Shown in pieces: positions 1-9,158 of a stretch of 64,000 nucleotides of DNA (the first letter of the stretch is position 1; each line of letters opens with the position of its first letter). The notes beneath the pieces were generated by a model. It was not told where the DNA came from and did not search any database. It worked only from the letters and a program-made list of their open reading frames with translations. Both the position numbers and the translations under genes were made by a program. Source of the stretch: Akkermansiaceae bacterium (GTDB lineage Bacteria > Verrucomicrobiota > Verrucomicrobiia > Verrucomicrobiales > Akkermansiaceae); contig JAHCBC010000004.1 in NCBI GenBank assembly GCA_019634595.1, positions 372,001 to 436,000 of the forward strand, given 5' to 3'.

Positions 1-1145
1 CCTTTCACGCCCGCGGCAAGCATGCTCCGGAGGTCGGCGAGACTCTCCTGTGGAAGGTGCGTTGAGGTAAGCAGGCGGACGATGACCTTCCGCTCGCCAT
101 CCGTCAGCGGTTGGCTGTCCCTGTCGTCCCTGAACCGCATCATCAACGGCCTGAACGTCCGGCCGGTTCTCTCACAGAGATCATGCAGGATAGCGAAGCC
201 CGCCGGATCACTGTCGCCGAAGTGATGGAACTCCACCTCATCAGGCAGCCGTTGGAGCAGGAGCCGGGTTGCAGCTCCGGGAAAGCTGGTATGGATCAGC
301 AGCACGCCGGTCTTCGCCGCAGCGAGTTCATGGAACACGCATTCATTCTCCACCGTCACGCAGGTTCGCGTCCGGCACCGGATGGATGATGCGGCCTCAA
401 GATCGATGGCGGATAGCGCGCAGGGTGCGGCCAGCAGACCAACGTCGATCTTACCATCCGCGAACTCCAGTTCCAGTGGTCCGTGGACCCACGCGGAACG
501 GGGTGCATCCACGATGCCGAAGTCAGCGAGGGAAGTCTTCTCTCCCGAAGTGATCGCCTCCAAAGAAGTTTCCAGCTTCGCACGCCAACGGCCCAGTTGC
601 TTCGAGTCGCCGGTGATCCGCGAGCTGGCACGCTGGAGCAGAGATTCTTCCCGCCAGTTCAGGACAGCCGCAAGGGTGTCGAGGAATCGCACATTCCCCG
701 CAGGATCATCCCGCTTGAACGGTGAGAGGGCATCTCCTGCGGAAGCGCATGCGGCCAGCCCGCCACACCACGACAGCCAGCCATCCTGATAAATGTCCGG
801 AACGGTGGCTTCCGAAGCCTCACGGAAAAACTCCGCCAATCGGTCGCGCTCATCCGATGGAGAGGAGCACCCGGTCACTTCGAACAACCATTTCTCTCCC
901 CCATCAAGTTTCAGCTTCAGGAATTTCTCATGACGCAGCCGGTCCCTCTCGATGACCAGCATCCCACCCGATCGCCTTTCCGCAGTGTGGAGGTCATTCA
1001 CGGCGATCTCCCGTTCATCCCCATCATGCACTCCCGCAAGACGGAGGAACTTCTCCCAGTCGATCGTGTAGTCCCTCTTCCCTCCCCGCTTCGCAGCAGA
1101 GGAACGGAGGTAGATTTCCGCGAACGCCCTGAGAGTGTGGTTCAT
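1..1145 (-). CDS. jetD: Wadjet protein JetD, Toprim-type nuclease subunit (partial, C-terminus off the window)
   Basis: An open frame without stops runs from the ATG at 1145 to the window edge, about 381 residues, and overlaps the jetC stop by ATGA. JetD is the nuclease subunit of Wadjet, which cleaves closed-circular plasmid DNA after the SMC-like JetABC complex extrudes it. The Toprim signature is visible: an acidic residue in VTVENE near residue 266, then GDSDPAG (DxD) near 310-316. The N-terminal part (1-200) is helical and charged, as expected for the DUF3322-like arm. Family members are usually about 390-400 residues, so little is missing. Being last in a four-gene operon with the expected partners makes the call firm. 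The frame was read by hand from the reverse complement. Confidence 0.9.
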   Translation of the reverse strand, partial: MNHTLRAFAEIYLRSSAAKRGGKRDYTIDWEKFLRLAGVHDGDEREIAVNDLHTAERRSGGMLVIERDRLRHEKFLKLKLDGGEKWLFEVTGCSSPSDERDRLAEFFREASEATVPDIYQDGWLSWCGGLAACASAGDALSPFKRDDPAGNVRFLDTLAAVLNWREESLLQRASSRITGDSKQLGRWRAKLETSLEAITSGEKTSLADFGIVDAPRSAWVHGPLELEFADGKIDVGLLAAPCALSAIDLEAASSIRCRTRTCVTVENECVFHELAAAKTGVLLIHTSFPGAATRLLLQRLPDEVEFHHFGDSDPAGFAILHDLCERTGRTFRPLMMRFRDDRDSQPLTDGERKVIVRLLTSTHLPQESLADLRSMLAAGVK

Positions 1146-4100
1146 GTTTCCGTGCCCTGCTGGTCGCTGTCCGAGATCCACTTCCTCCCTTCCGGGGAGT
1201 CCCGATAAAGGATCACCGGCACGTTACGCACGCCGATCCGCGAGCCCCGCCGCTCGTCCTTCCGGGAGATGACGATCAGCTCGTCACACTGGCTGAACGC
1301 GTAGGGGATGTTGCCGCTCGACATGGAGAACATGCCCTGCAGATCCAGCTCGCTCATGGCCTCGATGCAGTTCTGGATGCGCTCGCCGGAGAGTTTGGAG
1401 AAGGCCTCGTCGATGGGCACCAGCGCCAGCGATGGGTCTTTCCGCCTGCTCTCATGGCGGTTGTAGGCGTGGAGGTAGCTGGCGAGGATGGCCACGAAAT
1501 ACGGACTCTGGTTCTCACCACCGCTCATCTTGCCGCCCTGCTTGTCCACATCGATGGGCGGACGCTCGGGATCGCGGATGTCGGAGACGAACAGCTTGTA
1601 GTCGAAATACTGGCGGTAGTCGAGAAGCCGCGCCGCTTCCGGGCTGTTCGCGCTCTGGACCAGCAGGCGGAGGAAATTCTGGAGCGCGTCCTGCAGCTCG
1701 CCGCCCATCTGGGAGAAGAACAGCTCGTCCTCATGGTGGACCGCGTTCATGTCGATGAGGTCGCGGTAGATCTTGTACTCCGGATTCGGCCTGCGCTCGA
1801 TCCGGTAGCGGTCATGCCCGATGGGCCGCTTGAGCTGGCTGTTGAGCATGGCAATGATATTCTCCACGTTCTTCAGCGCCTGCTGCATGCGGCTCAGCAC
1901 CTGGGTGCGGAACAGCGTTTCCCAGCGCTTCCTTTCGGTGCCGGATTTCTTCTCGTATTCCGGGATATTGGCATCCTGGATCTGGGCGAGCCGGGCTTCG
2001 TAGGGAGCTGTGTCGCTGCCATCCTCCGGCAGGTCATCGAACTTCGGCGAGAAGGTCTTCTTGAACTCCAGCATCGCGACTTTCAGATCGCCTACGGTCG
2101 CGGTGGTCTTCACCTCCGCGGCTGCAGCTGCTTTCCGGAACTCGTTCGCGAGGACATCCGGCGCTGGCGTGTAGTCGGAGGCTTCCTTCTTCCACGTAGT
2201 GTAACGATCAAGGTGGCGGTGGATATCCACAGACAGCTTGACCCGGGCGAAGTCATCCTCACGGCGGGCGGCGGTTTCCTCCAGTTGCTTGAGTAGCTTC
2301 TCCGTGTCCTGGATCTCGCGGATCCGCCCCTTTTTCAGGATGGCGGTGTTCTCCGCGTGGTAGCCTTTTACCTGCTCCGCCAGCTCCTCGATCTCCTCAT
2401 GGATGCGGTCGAACTCATCGGTCGCGATCGCCTGGATCTGCGACATCAGCTCGTCATGTTCCTCCTGCTTCTTCGGCAGGTCTTCCACGCGGATCAGTTC
2501 ACGGATGACATCCTCATGTTCCGGCACGGCGGCGGACCGCTCACGGATGAGGCGTTCCACCTCATTTTCCAACGGCTCCAGCCTCCGCAGCGCGGCATCG
2601 ATTTCCGCCACCCGGGCATTCTTGATCTCAAGCTGGCGGCGCAGGCCTTCCTTACCGATGAACGGGGTTCCGTTGTAGGGCACCGGACGGGCGAGCATGC
2701 CGTCACGTTTGTAAAGACCATCCGGAGTCACCGACGACGCGTGCTTGTCCAGTTGGGAAGCATGCGGAACACGGATCATCTCTCCGAACAGGGAATCGAT
2801 GCAGGCGCGGGCGTCGTCATCCTCCGTGGACAACATCTCCGCGAGGGAGCCTTTCTTCACCGTCGTCTTCGACATCTTGCCGGCCGAAGCGCTGATGAGT
2901 CGCTGCATGCCCCCGACCGCAAGATCGGAAGCCGGGAGCTGGGCCAGGATCGCCGCTGCCTGTTCATAGTGCCCGCCGGAAACAAGCACGGCGAATTTCT
3001 CGTCAAACACGACTTCGGCGGCAGCCCGCCATGACTCATCAGTCACCTCGCAGATCTCCCGCAGGGCGCGGGGCGGTGCCTCCCCCGGCAGCAGGGGGAG
3101 CTGTGCTTTCAACGCTGAAAGCAGCGGCTGCGGTCCCGGCGAAACGCCGCGCTGCAACAGGTCGATCTGTGCCTTCAGTTCCGCCTTCTCGTTCCGCAGG
3201 ACACGCAGTTCCTCACGCTCCGGCTCGAACCGTGAGCGGATGCCCTTCACGGTTTCATTCGCGGCTTCCGCCAGCAACGACAACGACGACGCGGTCTGTT
3301 CCCGCTCGCAGTCCTCCAGGAACCGGATGGCGCTTCCGAGACGGGTGGTGTCCACGAAAGGATGCAGCGGTGCCTTCGCTACCTGCTCCATCCACGACTT
3401 CGCGGACTTGATGCGCTTGCCCAGGCCGTTGCCGAGGCGGCTGGCGATGTCCCGGAGCTTTTCTATCTCCTGCTCCAGCTTGCCGATGTCATCGGACAGT
3501 TTCTTGTAGAGGCGTCCGTCGGAGGATTCGTTGAGAAGCGTGGACAAGGACTCACGGCGGCGGTTGCCGGCCTCGATCGACTCCGCCAGTTCCTCCAGCC
3601 GTGCCTCATCCTTTTCGTTCGCCTTTCTGAGATCCCCCAGACGGCGTGATGCCTGCTCCATCTCGGTCGAAGCGTGGAGGTGGGCGAACTCCGCCGCGAG
3701 ATAGGTGGCCACCGCCTGATCCCGCTCCGCCTCGCGCAGGGTGGTTGAAAGGTCGCGGATGCGCACCAACCGGTCGAGCTGCGCCTTCAGCGACGCCAGT
3801 TCCCTTTCATAGGACTGGAAGTCGCGGAAAGAGGAAACCACATCCTCCACCGGCACGGCCTCCGCCGGCAGCACGAACTGGCGGCAGAAATCATCGAAGC
3901 TCTTGAGGTTGGTGAAGGACATCGCGCTGGGTAGCAGGCGCTGGAGCACGTCCTTGTTGAAGTTGAGGTGCTGCGGGTTCGACATGTCCCGCAGGTATTC
4001 GCGCGGGGAGGAGAACAGACGTCCGCCCTTTGAGTCGATCATCCGCTTGAACGCACCCAGCGCGCTCGGCCTCGGCTTGCCATCCTCCGCCTCCGTCAGG

Positions 4101-4534
4101 AAGTCGGACTTCTCCAGCGCCGCCTCGCAGAAGAACGGCGTGGTGGTGCCGTCGTTCTCGGCGGCGGAGCGGAACTCGAACCGGAGGCCCCAGGTCTCGA
4201 CCCTCTTGACATCCGGCCAGGTGAACTCCGCGGCGATGTAGGTGGTGATGCCCTTGTCGTGGAAATACTGCGGCTGTCCGTTCTCCTCGCGCTTCGTGTC
4301 GAGCAGGCAGTAGCTCTTGATCGTCCGGTCGCTCTTGTTGCCGGTGGCGGAACGGTTGAAGTGGTGGTGCGCTCTCTCCGGCCCCACCAGGACCAGCATC
4401 AGCAGATCCATGAGGATGGACTTGCCGGAACCGGTCACACCGGCCAGCACGAGATTCCCACGCACGGGCAGAGAGTCCCGGTAGCCATACCAGTTCAGCG
4501 CGTGCAGTTTTGTCAGTCGGATGGCCCGGCTCAT
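1142..4534 (-). CDS. jetC: Wadjet protein JetC, MukB/SMC-like ATPase
   Basis: JetC is the SMC-family motor of Wadjet; ATP-driven loop extrusion lets the complex recognise small circular DNA. The 1130-residue protein has a Walker A motif GVTGSGKS at residues 32-39, long Glu/Lys/Arg-rich coiled-coil arms either side of a central hinge-like region (about 480-640), an ABC signature MSGGENQ near residue 1000 and a Walker B with catalytic glutamate (PIDEAF) near 1040. This head-coil-hinge-coil-head order is the SMC plan, and the length fits JetC. It overlaps jetB and jetD by four bases on each side, so translation is probably coupled. A RecN/SbcC-type repair ATPase is the alternative, but the neighbours exclude it. 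Confidence 0.95.
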   Translation of the reverse strand: MSRAIRLTKLHALNWYGYRDSLPVRGNLVLAGVTGSGKSILMDLLMLVLVGPERAHHHFNRSATGNKSDRTIKSYCLLDTKREENGQPQYFHDKGITTYIAAEFTWPDVKRVETWGLRFEFRSAAENDGTTTPFFCEAALEKSDFLTEAEDGKPRPSALGAFKRMIDSKGGRLFSSPREYLRDMSNPQHLNFNKDVLQRLLPSAMSFTNLKSFDDFCRQFVLPAEAVPVEDVVSSFRDFQSYERELASLKAQLDRLVRIRDLSTTLREAERDQAVATYLAAEFAHLHASTEMEQASRRLGDLRKANEKDEARLEELAESIEAGNRRRESLSTLLNESSDGRLYKKLSDDIGKLEQEIEKLRDIASRLGNGLGKRIKSAKSWMEQVAKAPLHPFVDTTRLGSAIRFLEDCEREQTASSLSLLAEAANETVKGIRSRFEPEREELRVLRNEKAELKAQIDLLQRGVSPGPQPLLSALKAQLPLLPGEAPPRALREICEVTDESWRAAAEVVFDEKFAVLVSGGHYEQAAAILAQLPASDLAVGGMQRLISASAGKMSKTTVKKGSLAEMLSTEDDDARACIDSLFGEMIRVPHASQLDKHASSVTPDGLYKRDGMLARPVPYNGTPFIGKEGLRRQLEIKNARVAEIDAALRRLEPLENEVERLIRERSAAVPEHEDVIRELIRVEDLPKKQEEHDELMSQIQAIATDEFDRIHEEIEELAEQVKGYHAENTAILKKGRIREIQDTEKLLKQLEETAARREDDFARVKLSVDIHRHLDRYTTWKKEASDYTPAPDVLANEFRKAAAAAEVKTTATVGDLKVAMLEFKKTFSPKFDDLPEDGSDTAPYEARLAQIQDANIPEYEKKSGTERKRWETLFRTQVLSRMQQALKNVENIIAMLNSQLKRPIGHDRYRIERRPNPEYKIYRDLIDMNAVHHEDELFFSQMGGELQDALQNFLRLLVQSANSPEAARLLDYRQYFDYKLFVSDIRDPERPPIDVDKQGGKMSGGENQSPYFVAILASYLHAYNRHESRRKDPSLALVPIDEAFSKLSGERIQNCIEAMSELDLQGMFSMSSGNIPYAFSQCDELIVISRKDERRGSRIGVRNVPVILYRDSPEGRKWISDSDQQGTET

Positions 4535-5199
4535 GAAAGTTCCTCCTCTTCCTGGAATGCGGCTTCTTCACCCTCCTCGTCCGCGGGATCACTGCGGAAG
4601 TGGGCGGCGGTTTCCTGCCATGCGGCCAGCTCGCGGAATGGAAGGACGCGGCGGATGGCGGGCAGCACCTCGATCCCGGTATCCTCGAACGCTTCCGCGG
4701 CGGTCAGCTTGATCAGGTTCAGCCGCGCGGCCTGGCGCAGGATTTCCCGCAGCCTTCCTTTCGGAATCTGTCCGGTGACGTCCGGCAGCAACTGGTCGCG
4801 CAGCAGGTCGCCGAGTTCCGCGACGGAAAGGAATGCCTGGTCAGCGCCCTCGTCACGCCACCTGACGTCGCCCGCATACCACAGGGCGAGCCACACCAGC
4901 GTCGCATCCTGCGTCAACCGCAGCCGAAGGGATGCCACCTTTGGCACCGCCTGGATGAGGCGTTCCTCATGGTGCACCGCGACATCCAGGCCATTGAGCG
5001 AGGCGATTTCCTTCACCCAGTCATCATGCTGGCGCGCCCAGTGGTAGAGAGCGGTGCGGGACGCCTCCAGGCCGTTGATCGAACCTCCGGCGAGCAGTTC
5101 CTGGAGGACTTCGGCAAGCCGCTCGCGGTCGCTCTCCGAGAGCGATAGCAAGGTCGGAGCCGCGTCGATGGCGAAAGCGTTCGGTTCTTCGGCGCTCAT
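4531..5199 (-). CDS. jetB: Wadjet protein JetB, MukE-like kite subunit
   Basis: JetB is the winged-helix kite subunit that binds the kleisin JetA and the JetC heads, like MukE in MukBEF. The 222-residue protein is mainly helical, with a DUF4194-like core at about 20-180 (for example an LxxLLxxQLLPD stretch near 130) and a very acidic C-terminal tail rich in Glu and Asp (about 203-221). Length fits the family. Start and stop overlap jetA and jetC by four bases each. Identification rests on size, fold type and position between jetA and jetC rather than on a catalytic motif, because none exists in this family. Confidence 0.88.
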   Translation of the reverse strand: MSAEEPNAFAIDAAPTLLSLSESDRERLAEVLQELLAGGSINGLEASRTALYHWARQHDDWVKEIASLNGLDVAVHHEERLIQAVPKVASLRLRLTQDATLVWLALWYAGDVRWRDEGADQAFLSVAELGDLLRDQLLPDVTGQIPKGRLREILRQAARLNLIKLTAAEAFEDTGIEVLPAIRRVLPFRELAAWQETAAHFRSDPADEEGEEAAFQEEEELS

Positions 5200-6635
5200 T
5201 TCTTGATGATGGCGAAATGTTCTACCCTCACCCCGTGGAGCTCATCGGTGGGAGGGCTGGAAAATTCATCGGTGACACGGCTGACCTCCAGCCGGTAGCG
5301 GGCCTCCGGGGCCTCGGCATGGAGCAGCAGCGCGACAAGGTCCGGTGCCTTCAGCTCGTCCCCCAGGTCCAGATCGTTGCTTTCGATCCGTTCGCCCTTG
5401 CCGCCGGGCAGTGCCTGGATGAAGCGGTTCGCCCTCGCGACGGAAAGCGACTCGCGGATTGTCCTCTGCATGTCGTGCAGGCCGGACTCACGGTCGGTGT
5501 CCGACACGGCATCCTCAAATGCGTCCTGCTCCAGCGGGGGCCGGCGGTTCGGAGGAGAGTAAAGTGAATCCAAACCGGCGGGCAGCTTCACGGCTGGCAG
5601 CAACAGGTCCGGCAGATCCGGCAAGGAAGCGTTCACCCGCTGGAGTTTCTTTCCCGCCATGAGGCGGTTCGCGACCTCGAAGAGGCTCTTGATCTCGGTG
5701 CGCCGCTCACCGGTCACATCCTGCAGGTAGCGGAAACGTGCGAGCGACCGGCGGGTGAAATCCGCCGTGCGACGGTCGATTTCATCCGCCATCGGCAACA
5801 CGCGCTCCAGCATCCCGATCAGCTCCTCCAGCTCTCCGGCGACCTTTGCCCGCGCGCTTTCAGCCGTGAGTCTGGGATCCCGTTTCAGGACCTCGATCTG
5901 CATGTCCGCCAGCGACGGCGGATCATCCCCCAGCCTCTCCGCGATCCGTCGCACCGTGTCCGGCAAACGCGTGGGCAGACGCGCCCTGACGAGCGCCGCA
6001 TAGCAGGAACGGGAAATCTGTTCCGAATAGTCATCGAAAACGACGCCGAGGTTTCCGCGCAGCGTCTCTTCCTCAAGCTGCTTGCGGGTGAAACGCTGGA
6101 CGGACTTCTGCATCGAGCGAAGTTCGTTCAGTCCCTCGCGCACGCTGGAAAGGCAGTTCTCGATGGTCTGCCATGGCCGCTCCGCCAGCTCCACCTCGTC
6201 CGCCAGCATCGCGCAAACGCCGGTCAGCTTGTCGGTGAACACCGCCGCATCCGGCCAAGCCACTTTCCGCAGGGCGGTCAGGATGGTGGCACCGTGGGCG
6301 TCGAAGTGGATCTTCCGCCGCCAGTCACGCCGCGGTGGTTCCTCCAGCCAATGGCATTTCAGAAGATACTCAAGCAACGCACGCGCCTTCTCCCGCAGAT
6401 CGGCCGGCATCTCGCCCTCTTCGTCCTCAAACTCGATGTTGGGATGGCGTTCCAGCGTTTCCACGATCAACGCCACCGCTTCCTCCCGGCCGATGCCGTC
6501 CGAACGGTCCGAGGTCTCCACCTCCAGGGCGTCCAGCACATCCACGTAGAACGGCGCGTTTTTCCCCGCCAGCACCCGGAAAAATCCAGCCCCCCGCGTT
6601 TCGCGGAAAAGGGCGGTGGAAAGGTGTTCGGGCAT
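5196..6635 (-). CDS. jetA: Wadjet protein JetA, MukF-like kleisin
   Basis: JetA is the kleisin that bridges the two JetC heads and carries JetB. The 479-residue protein starts with MPEHLSTALFRETRG, typical of DUF3375-type JetA proteins. It has a winged-helix-like N-terminus (1-130), a long helical middle (130-340) and a C-terminal domain rich in short strands (about 420-479). It is the first jet gene; translation passes to jetB through an ATGA overlap. A 113-bp gap separates it from an upstream orphan gene on the same strand, so the promoter is either in that gap or further upstream. No operator was recognised. Confidence 0.9.
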   Translation of the reverse strand: MPEHLSTALFRETRGAGFFRVLAGKNAPFYVDVLDALEVETSDRSDGIGREEAVALIVETLERHPNIEFEDEEGEMPADLREKARALLEYLLKCHWLEEPPRRDWRRKIHFDAHGATILTALRKVAWPDAAVFTDKLTGVCAMLADEVELAERPWQTIENCLSSVREGLNELRSMQKSVQRFTRKQLEEETLRGNLGVVFDDYSEQISRSCYAALVRARLPTRLPDTVRRIAERLGDDPPSLADMQIEVLKRDPRLTAESARAKVAGELEELIGMLERVLPMADEIDRRTADFTRRSLARFRYLQDVTGERRTEIKSLFEVANRLMAGKKLQRVNASLPDLPDLLLPAVKLPAGLDSLYSPPNRRPPLEQDAFEDAVSDTDRESGLHDMQRTIRESLSVARANRFIQALPGGKGERIESNDLDLGDELKAPDLVALLLHAEAPEARYRLEVSRVTDEFSSPPTDELHGVRVEHFAIIKK

Positions 6636-6748
6636 GGCGGGTCAACGGGGGGCGGCATTCAACGGGATTTCCCGGGCCGTGACAACCAGAGGTTGGCGGG
6701 AAATCACATCCACTCAAGCAATCGCCGAAGCTCCGGATTCTCCAGAAA

Positions 6749-7468
6749 CTACCTTTTCAAGATTATCTCCAATAAATCGGGACCCGCATCAGCCAGAACC
6801 ACATCGAACGGAAACAAACCCTCCGTGTTGATAAAACAGTTCCGCGGCTCCGCATCCACCGCGACGAGATTGAAATCCGGCTGGTAGAACGCCGCTCGGA
6901 CCGCCCTCCTTGTCACATCCCTCCAACCTTTCCTGACGAAGAATTCCATGATCTCGGATTCGGATGCCTTCCTGCCGTGGTACTGAGGTTGGGTGATTCC
7001 AACGGAAAGTGCCCCGTCCGCCCATCTGATCAGTGAAGACAACCTCACATCATCTCCAAACACCTGGTTCGAGTAAGCCCATCGCAGGAGGTATTTGGAG
7101 AGCGAACTCCCTACCAATTCAATTTGACGCTGCGTTTCGATCAGCCTGCCTGAGGGCAACGGAAGCCCCTGTCTTTCAACGAGCGTCGGATACAATCCGA
7201 ACGCAGGTGGCCGCGTGATCTTCGAGACTCTCGAATCAACCGTATCAAGCTCGACGACATGCTCCGTACCAAGAAAGATTCCGCTCTGGGAGATCAGTTC
7301 CTGGAAGGTGTAATCCGGCCGCTCGAGGATGCCGAGCGAGTCAGCGATAGCACAGATCTGTTCGGTATGGCTTTCTTCCCAGCCTCCGGACCGAGGTTCA
7401 TCGCCTCCACCGTCGCTTTCACAAAGGTTGGATAATCGCTCTTGGAACGTTTCGAGGAAATCCCCCAT
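6749..7468 (-). CDS. Hypothetical protein upstream of the Wadjet operon
   Basis: This 239-residue protein has no signal peptide or membrane segment. I do not recognise a family with confidence. The C-terminal third carries a stretch VDAEPRNCFINTEG followed by PFDVVLAD (about 205-228). This resembles the nucleotide-site motifs of polyvalent-type kinase-like proteins found in phage and mobile elements, but the match is by eye and weak. It is on the same strand as jetABCD, 113 bp upstream, so it could share a transcript and be a Wadjet-associated passenger. It could equally be an unrelated orphan, since standard Wadjet operons need only four genes. Its lower GC and longer spacing than the jet genes suggest separate acquisition. 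Confidence 0.6.
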   Translation of the reverse strand: MGDFLETFQERLSNLCESDGGGDEPRSGGWEESHTEQICAIADSLGILERPDYTFQELISQSGIFLGTEHVVELDTVDSRVSKITRPPAFGLYPTLVERQGLPLPSGRLIETQRQIELVGSSLSKYLLRWAYSNQVFGDDVRLSSLIRWADGALSVGITQPQYHGRKASESEIMEFFVRKGWRDVTRRAVRAAFYQPDFNLVAVDAEPRNCFINTEGLFPFDVVLADAGPDLLEIILKR

Positions 7469-7587
7469 GTTTCGCTTTTTGGCGGTGCCTTCCTGTTCTC
7501 GTTGTCGGCGGCCATGGGTGGATCATAATCTCCACATCATTCCCGGTCAACTCCACCTTCGACACTGATCTGGCATGCCGTCGTGAT

Positions 7588-7624
7588 GAAAAAAGGCACC
7601 ACCCTCGCGGATGGCGCCTTTTTG
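7588..7624 (-). terminator. Rho-independent terminator after argG
   Basis: On the minus strand a GC-rich hairpin (AAGGCGCCATCC paired with GGGTGGTGCCTT) is followed by a run of T, 17 bases past the argG stop. This is a canonical intrinsic terminator. Confidence 0.8.
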
Positions 7625-7640
7625 AAATCAAACGATCAAC

Positions 7641-8924
7641 TCACTTCGCCTGGCGCGCGCTGGCCTTGAGGCGCAGGGCGTTGAGGGCGATGAAGCCGGT
7701 GGCGTCGTCCTGGTTGTAGGCCGCTTCCTGACCGCCTTCCATGGTGGCGACGGCTTCGGAGTAGAGGCTGTGCGGGGACTTCCGGCCGGCGTTCATGACG
7801 TTGCCCTTGTAGAGCTTCACACGCACCTCGCCGGAGACGGTCTGCTGGGTGTAGGTGACCAAGGCCTGGATCGCCTCGCGCTCCGGTGCGAACCAAAAGC
7901 CGTTATAGACGAGCTGGGCGTACTTCGGAATGAGGGAGTCACGGATGTGCATCGCCTCACGGTCCACGACGAGGGTCTCGAGGTCGCGGTGGGCGGCGAG
8001 CAGGATGGTGCCGCCGGGGGTTTCATAGATGCCCCGGGACTTCATGCCGACGAAGCGGTTCTCGACGATGTCCACGCGGCCGACGCCGTGCTTGCCCCCA
8101 AGGAAGTTGAGCACGCGCATGATGCCATACGGGGTCAGGAGGGTGTAGCCGTCCTTTTCGCCCAGCACCTTGAAGTCGCCCAGGTTGGAGATGATCTCCG
8201 CGAGGCCGTCCGCCTGGAGGCCGATGGCGTTACCCTTGTCGAAGAGGATCTGGACATACTCCGCCTTGTCAGGAGCGTCTTCCGGAGAGGTGGAGAGAAC
8301 ATACATCTCACGGTCAGCGGCGGTGGTGCCGTCATACCATGGATCCTCGAGCATCCCCGCCTCGAACGAGATGTGGAGGAGGTTCCGGTCCATCGAGTAA
8401 GGCTTCTTCATGGAGGCCTTGATCGGGATGTTGTTCGCCTCGGCATAGGCGATCATCTCGGCACGGCCCGGGAACTCCTTGCGGAAGGAGGCGTCGCGCC
8501 ATGGGGCGATGCACTTGATCTGCGGGGCCAGTGAAGCGGCGGAAAGCTCGAAGCGGACCTGGTCGTTGCCCTTTCCGGTGGCACCGTGGGCGATGGCGTC
8601 CGCACCTTCCGCGATGGCGACGTCCAGCATGCCCTTTGTGATGCACGGGCGGGCGATGGAGGTGCCCAGCAGGTAGCGGCCCTCATAGATCGCGTTCGCC
8701 TGGATCATCGGGAAAATGTAGTCGGCGGCGAACTCCTCCTTCAGGTCGCCGAGGAAATATTTCGACGCGCCGGTGCTGAGCGCCTTCTCCTCCAGGCCGT
8801 CCAGTTCATCCGCCTGGCCGACATCCGCACAATAAGCGATGATCTCAGCGGAGTACTTTTCCTTGAGCCACTTGAGCAGGACGGAGGTATCGAGACCACC
8901 GGAGTAGGCGACGAGAATTTTCAT
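7641..8924 (-). CDS. argG: Argininosuccinate synthase
   Basis: ArgG ligates citrulline and aspartate using ATP to give argininosuccinate, the penultimate step of arginine synthesis, in the cytosol. The start at 8924 gives 427 residues beginning MKILVAYSGGLDTS, which places the PP-loop SGGLDTS at residues 8-14 as in the family. A longer in-frame extension to 9197 exists, but it adds 91 low-complexity residues absent from the family, so I reject it. A conserved HGATGKGNDQVRFE segment follows near residue 110. Family length is about 400-450. The gene stands alone with its own terminator and no arg neighbours. It is divergent from the kinase gene across a 234-bp gap in which I saw no ARG-box palindrome. 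Confidence 0.95.
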   Translation of the reverse strand: MKILVAYSGGLDTSVLLKWLKEKYSAEIIAYCADVGQADELDGLEEKALSTGASKYFLGDLKEEFAADYIFPMIQANAIYEGRYLLGTSIARPCITKGMLDVAIAEGADAIAHGATGKGNDQVRFELSAASLAPQIKCIAPWRDASFRKEFPGRAEMIAYAEANNIPIKASMKKPYSMDRNLLHISFEAGMLEDPWYDGTTAADREMYVLSTSPEDAPDKAEYVQILFDKGNAIGLQADGLAEIISNLGDFKVLGEKDGYTLLTPYGIMRVLNFLGGKHGVGRVDIVENRFVGMKSRGIYETPGGTILLAAHRDLETLVVDREAMHIRDSLIPKYAQLVYNGFWFAPEREAIQALVTYTQQTVSGEVRVKLYKGNVMNAGRKSPHSLYSEAVATMEGGQEAAYNQDDATGFIALNALRLKASARQAK

Positions 8925-9158
8925 GAGGCGGGGAGGCAAGCATGATACCGGGTGCCGGGCAAGCGGGAAGCGGTGGTGGTTTTTACAAGATGAATGGTTG
9001 AAATTTCCCCCACGCTTCCTAACCTTGGGGAACGATGGCAACCGCCACGGAAACCCACATTGAAACCCGGAAATCCCCGACGCGAAAGACGCGGGGGCCA
9101 TTTCCCCGTGAACGCGGCCTCCGGTGGAGAGCGGCTTGAGCGGATGTCTTCCTGATTC

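Noticed and set aside
1454..2296. Long plus-strand reading frame antisense to jetC
   Set aside because: It mirrors the codon pattern of jetC, has no family motif and lies wholly inside a well-supported gene. Long antisense frames are expected in high-GC DNA.
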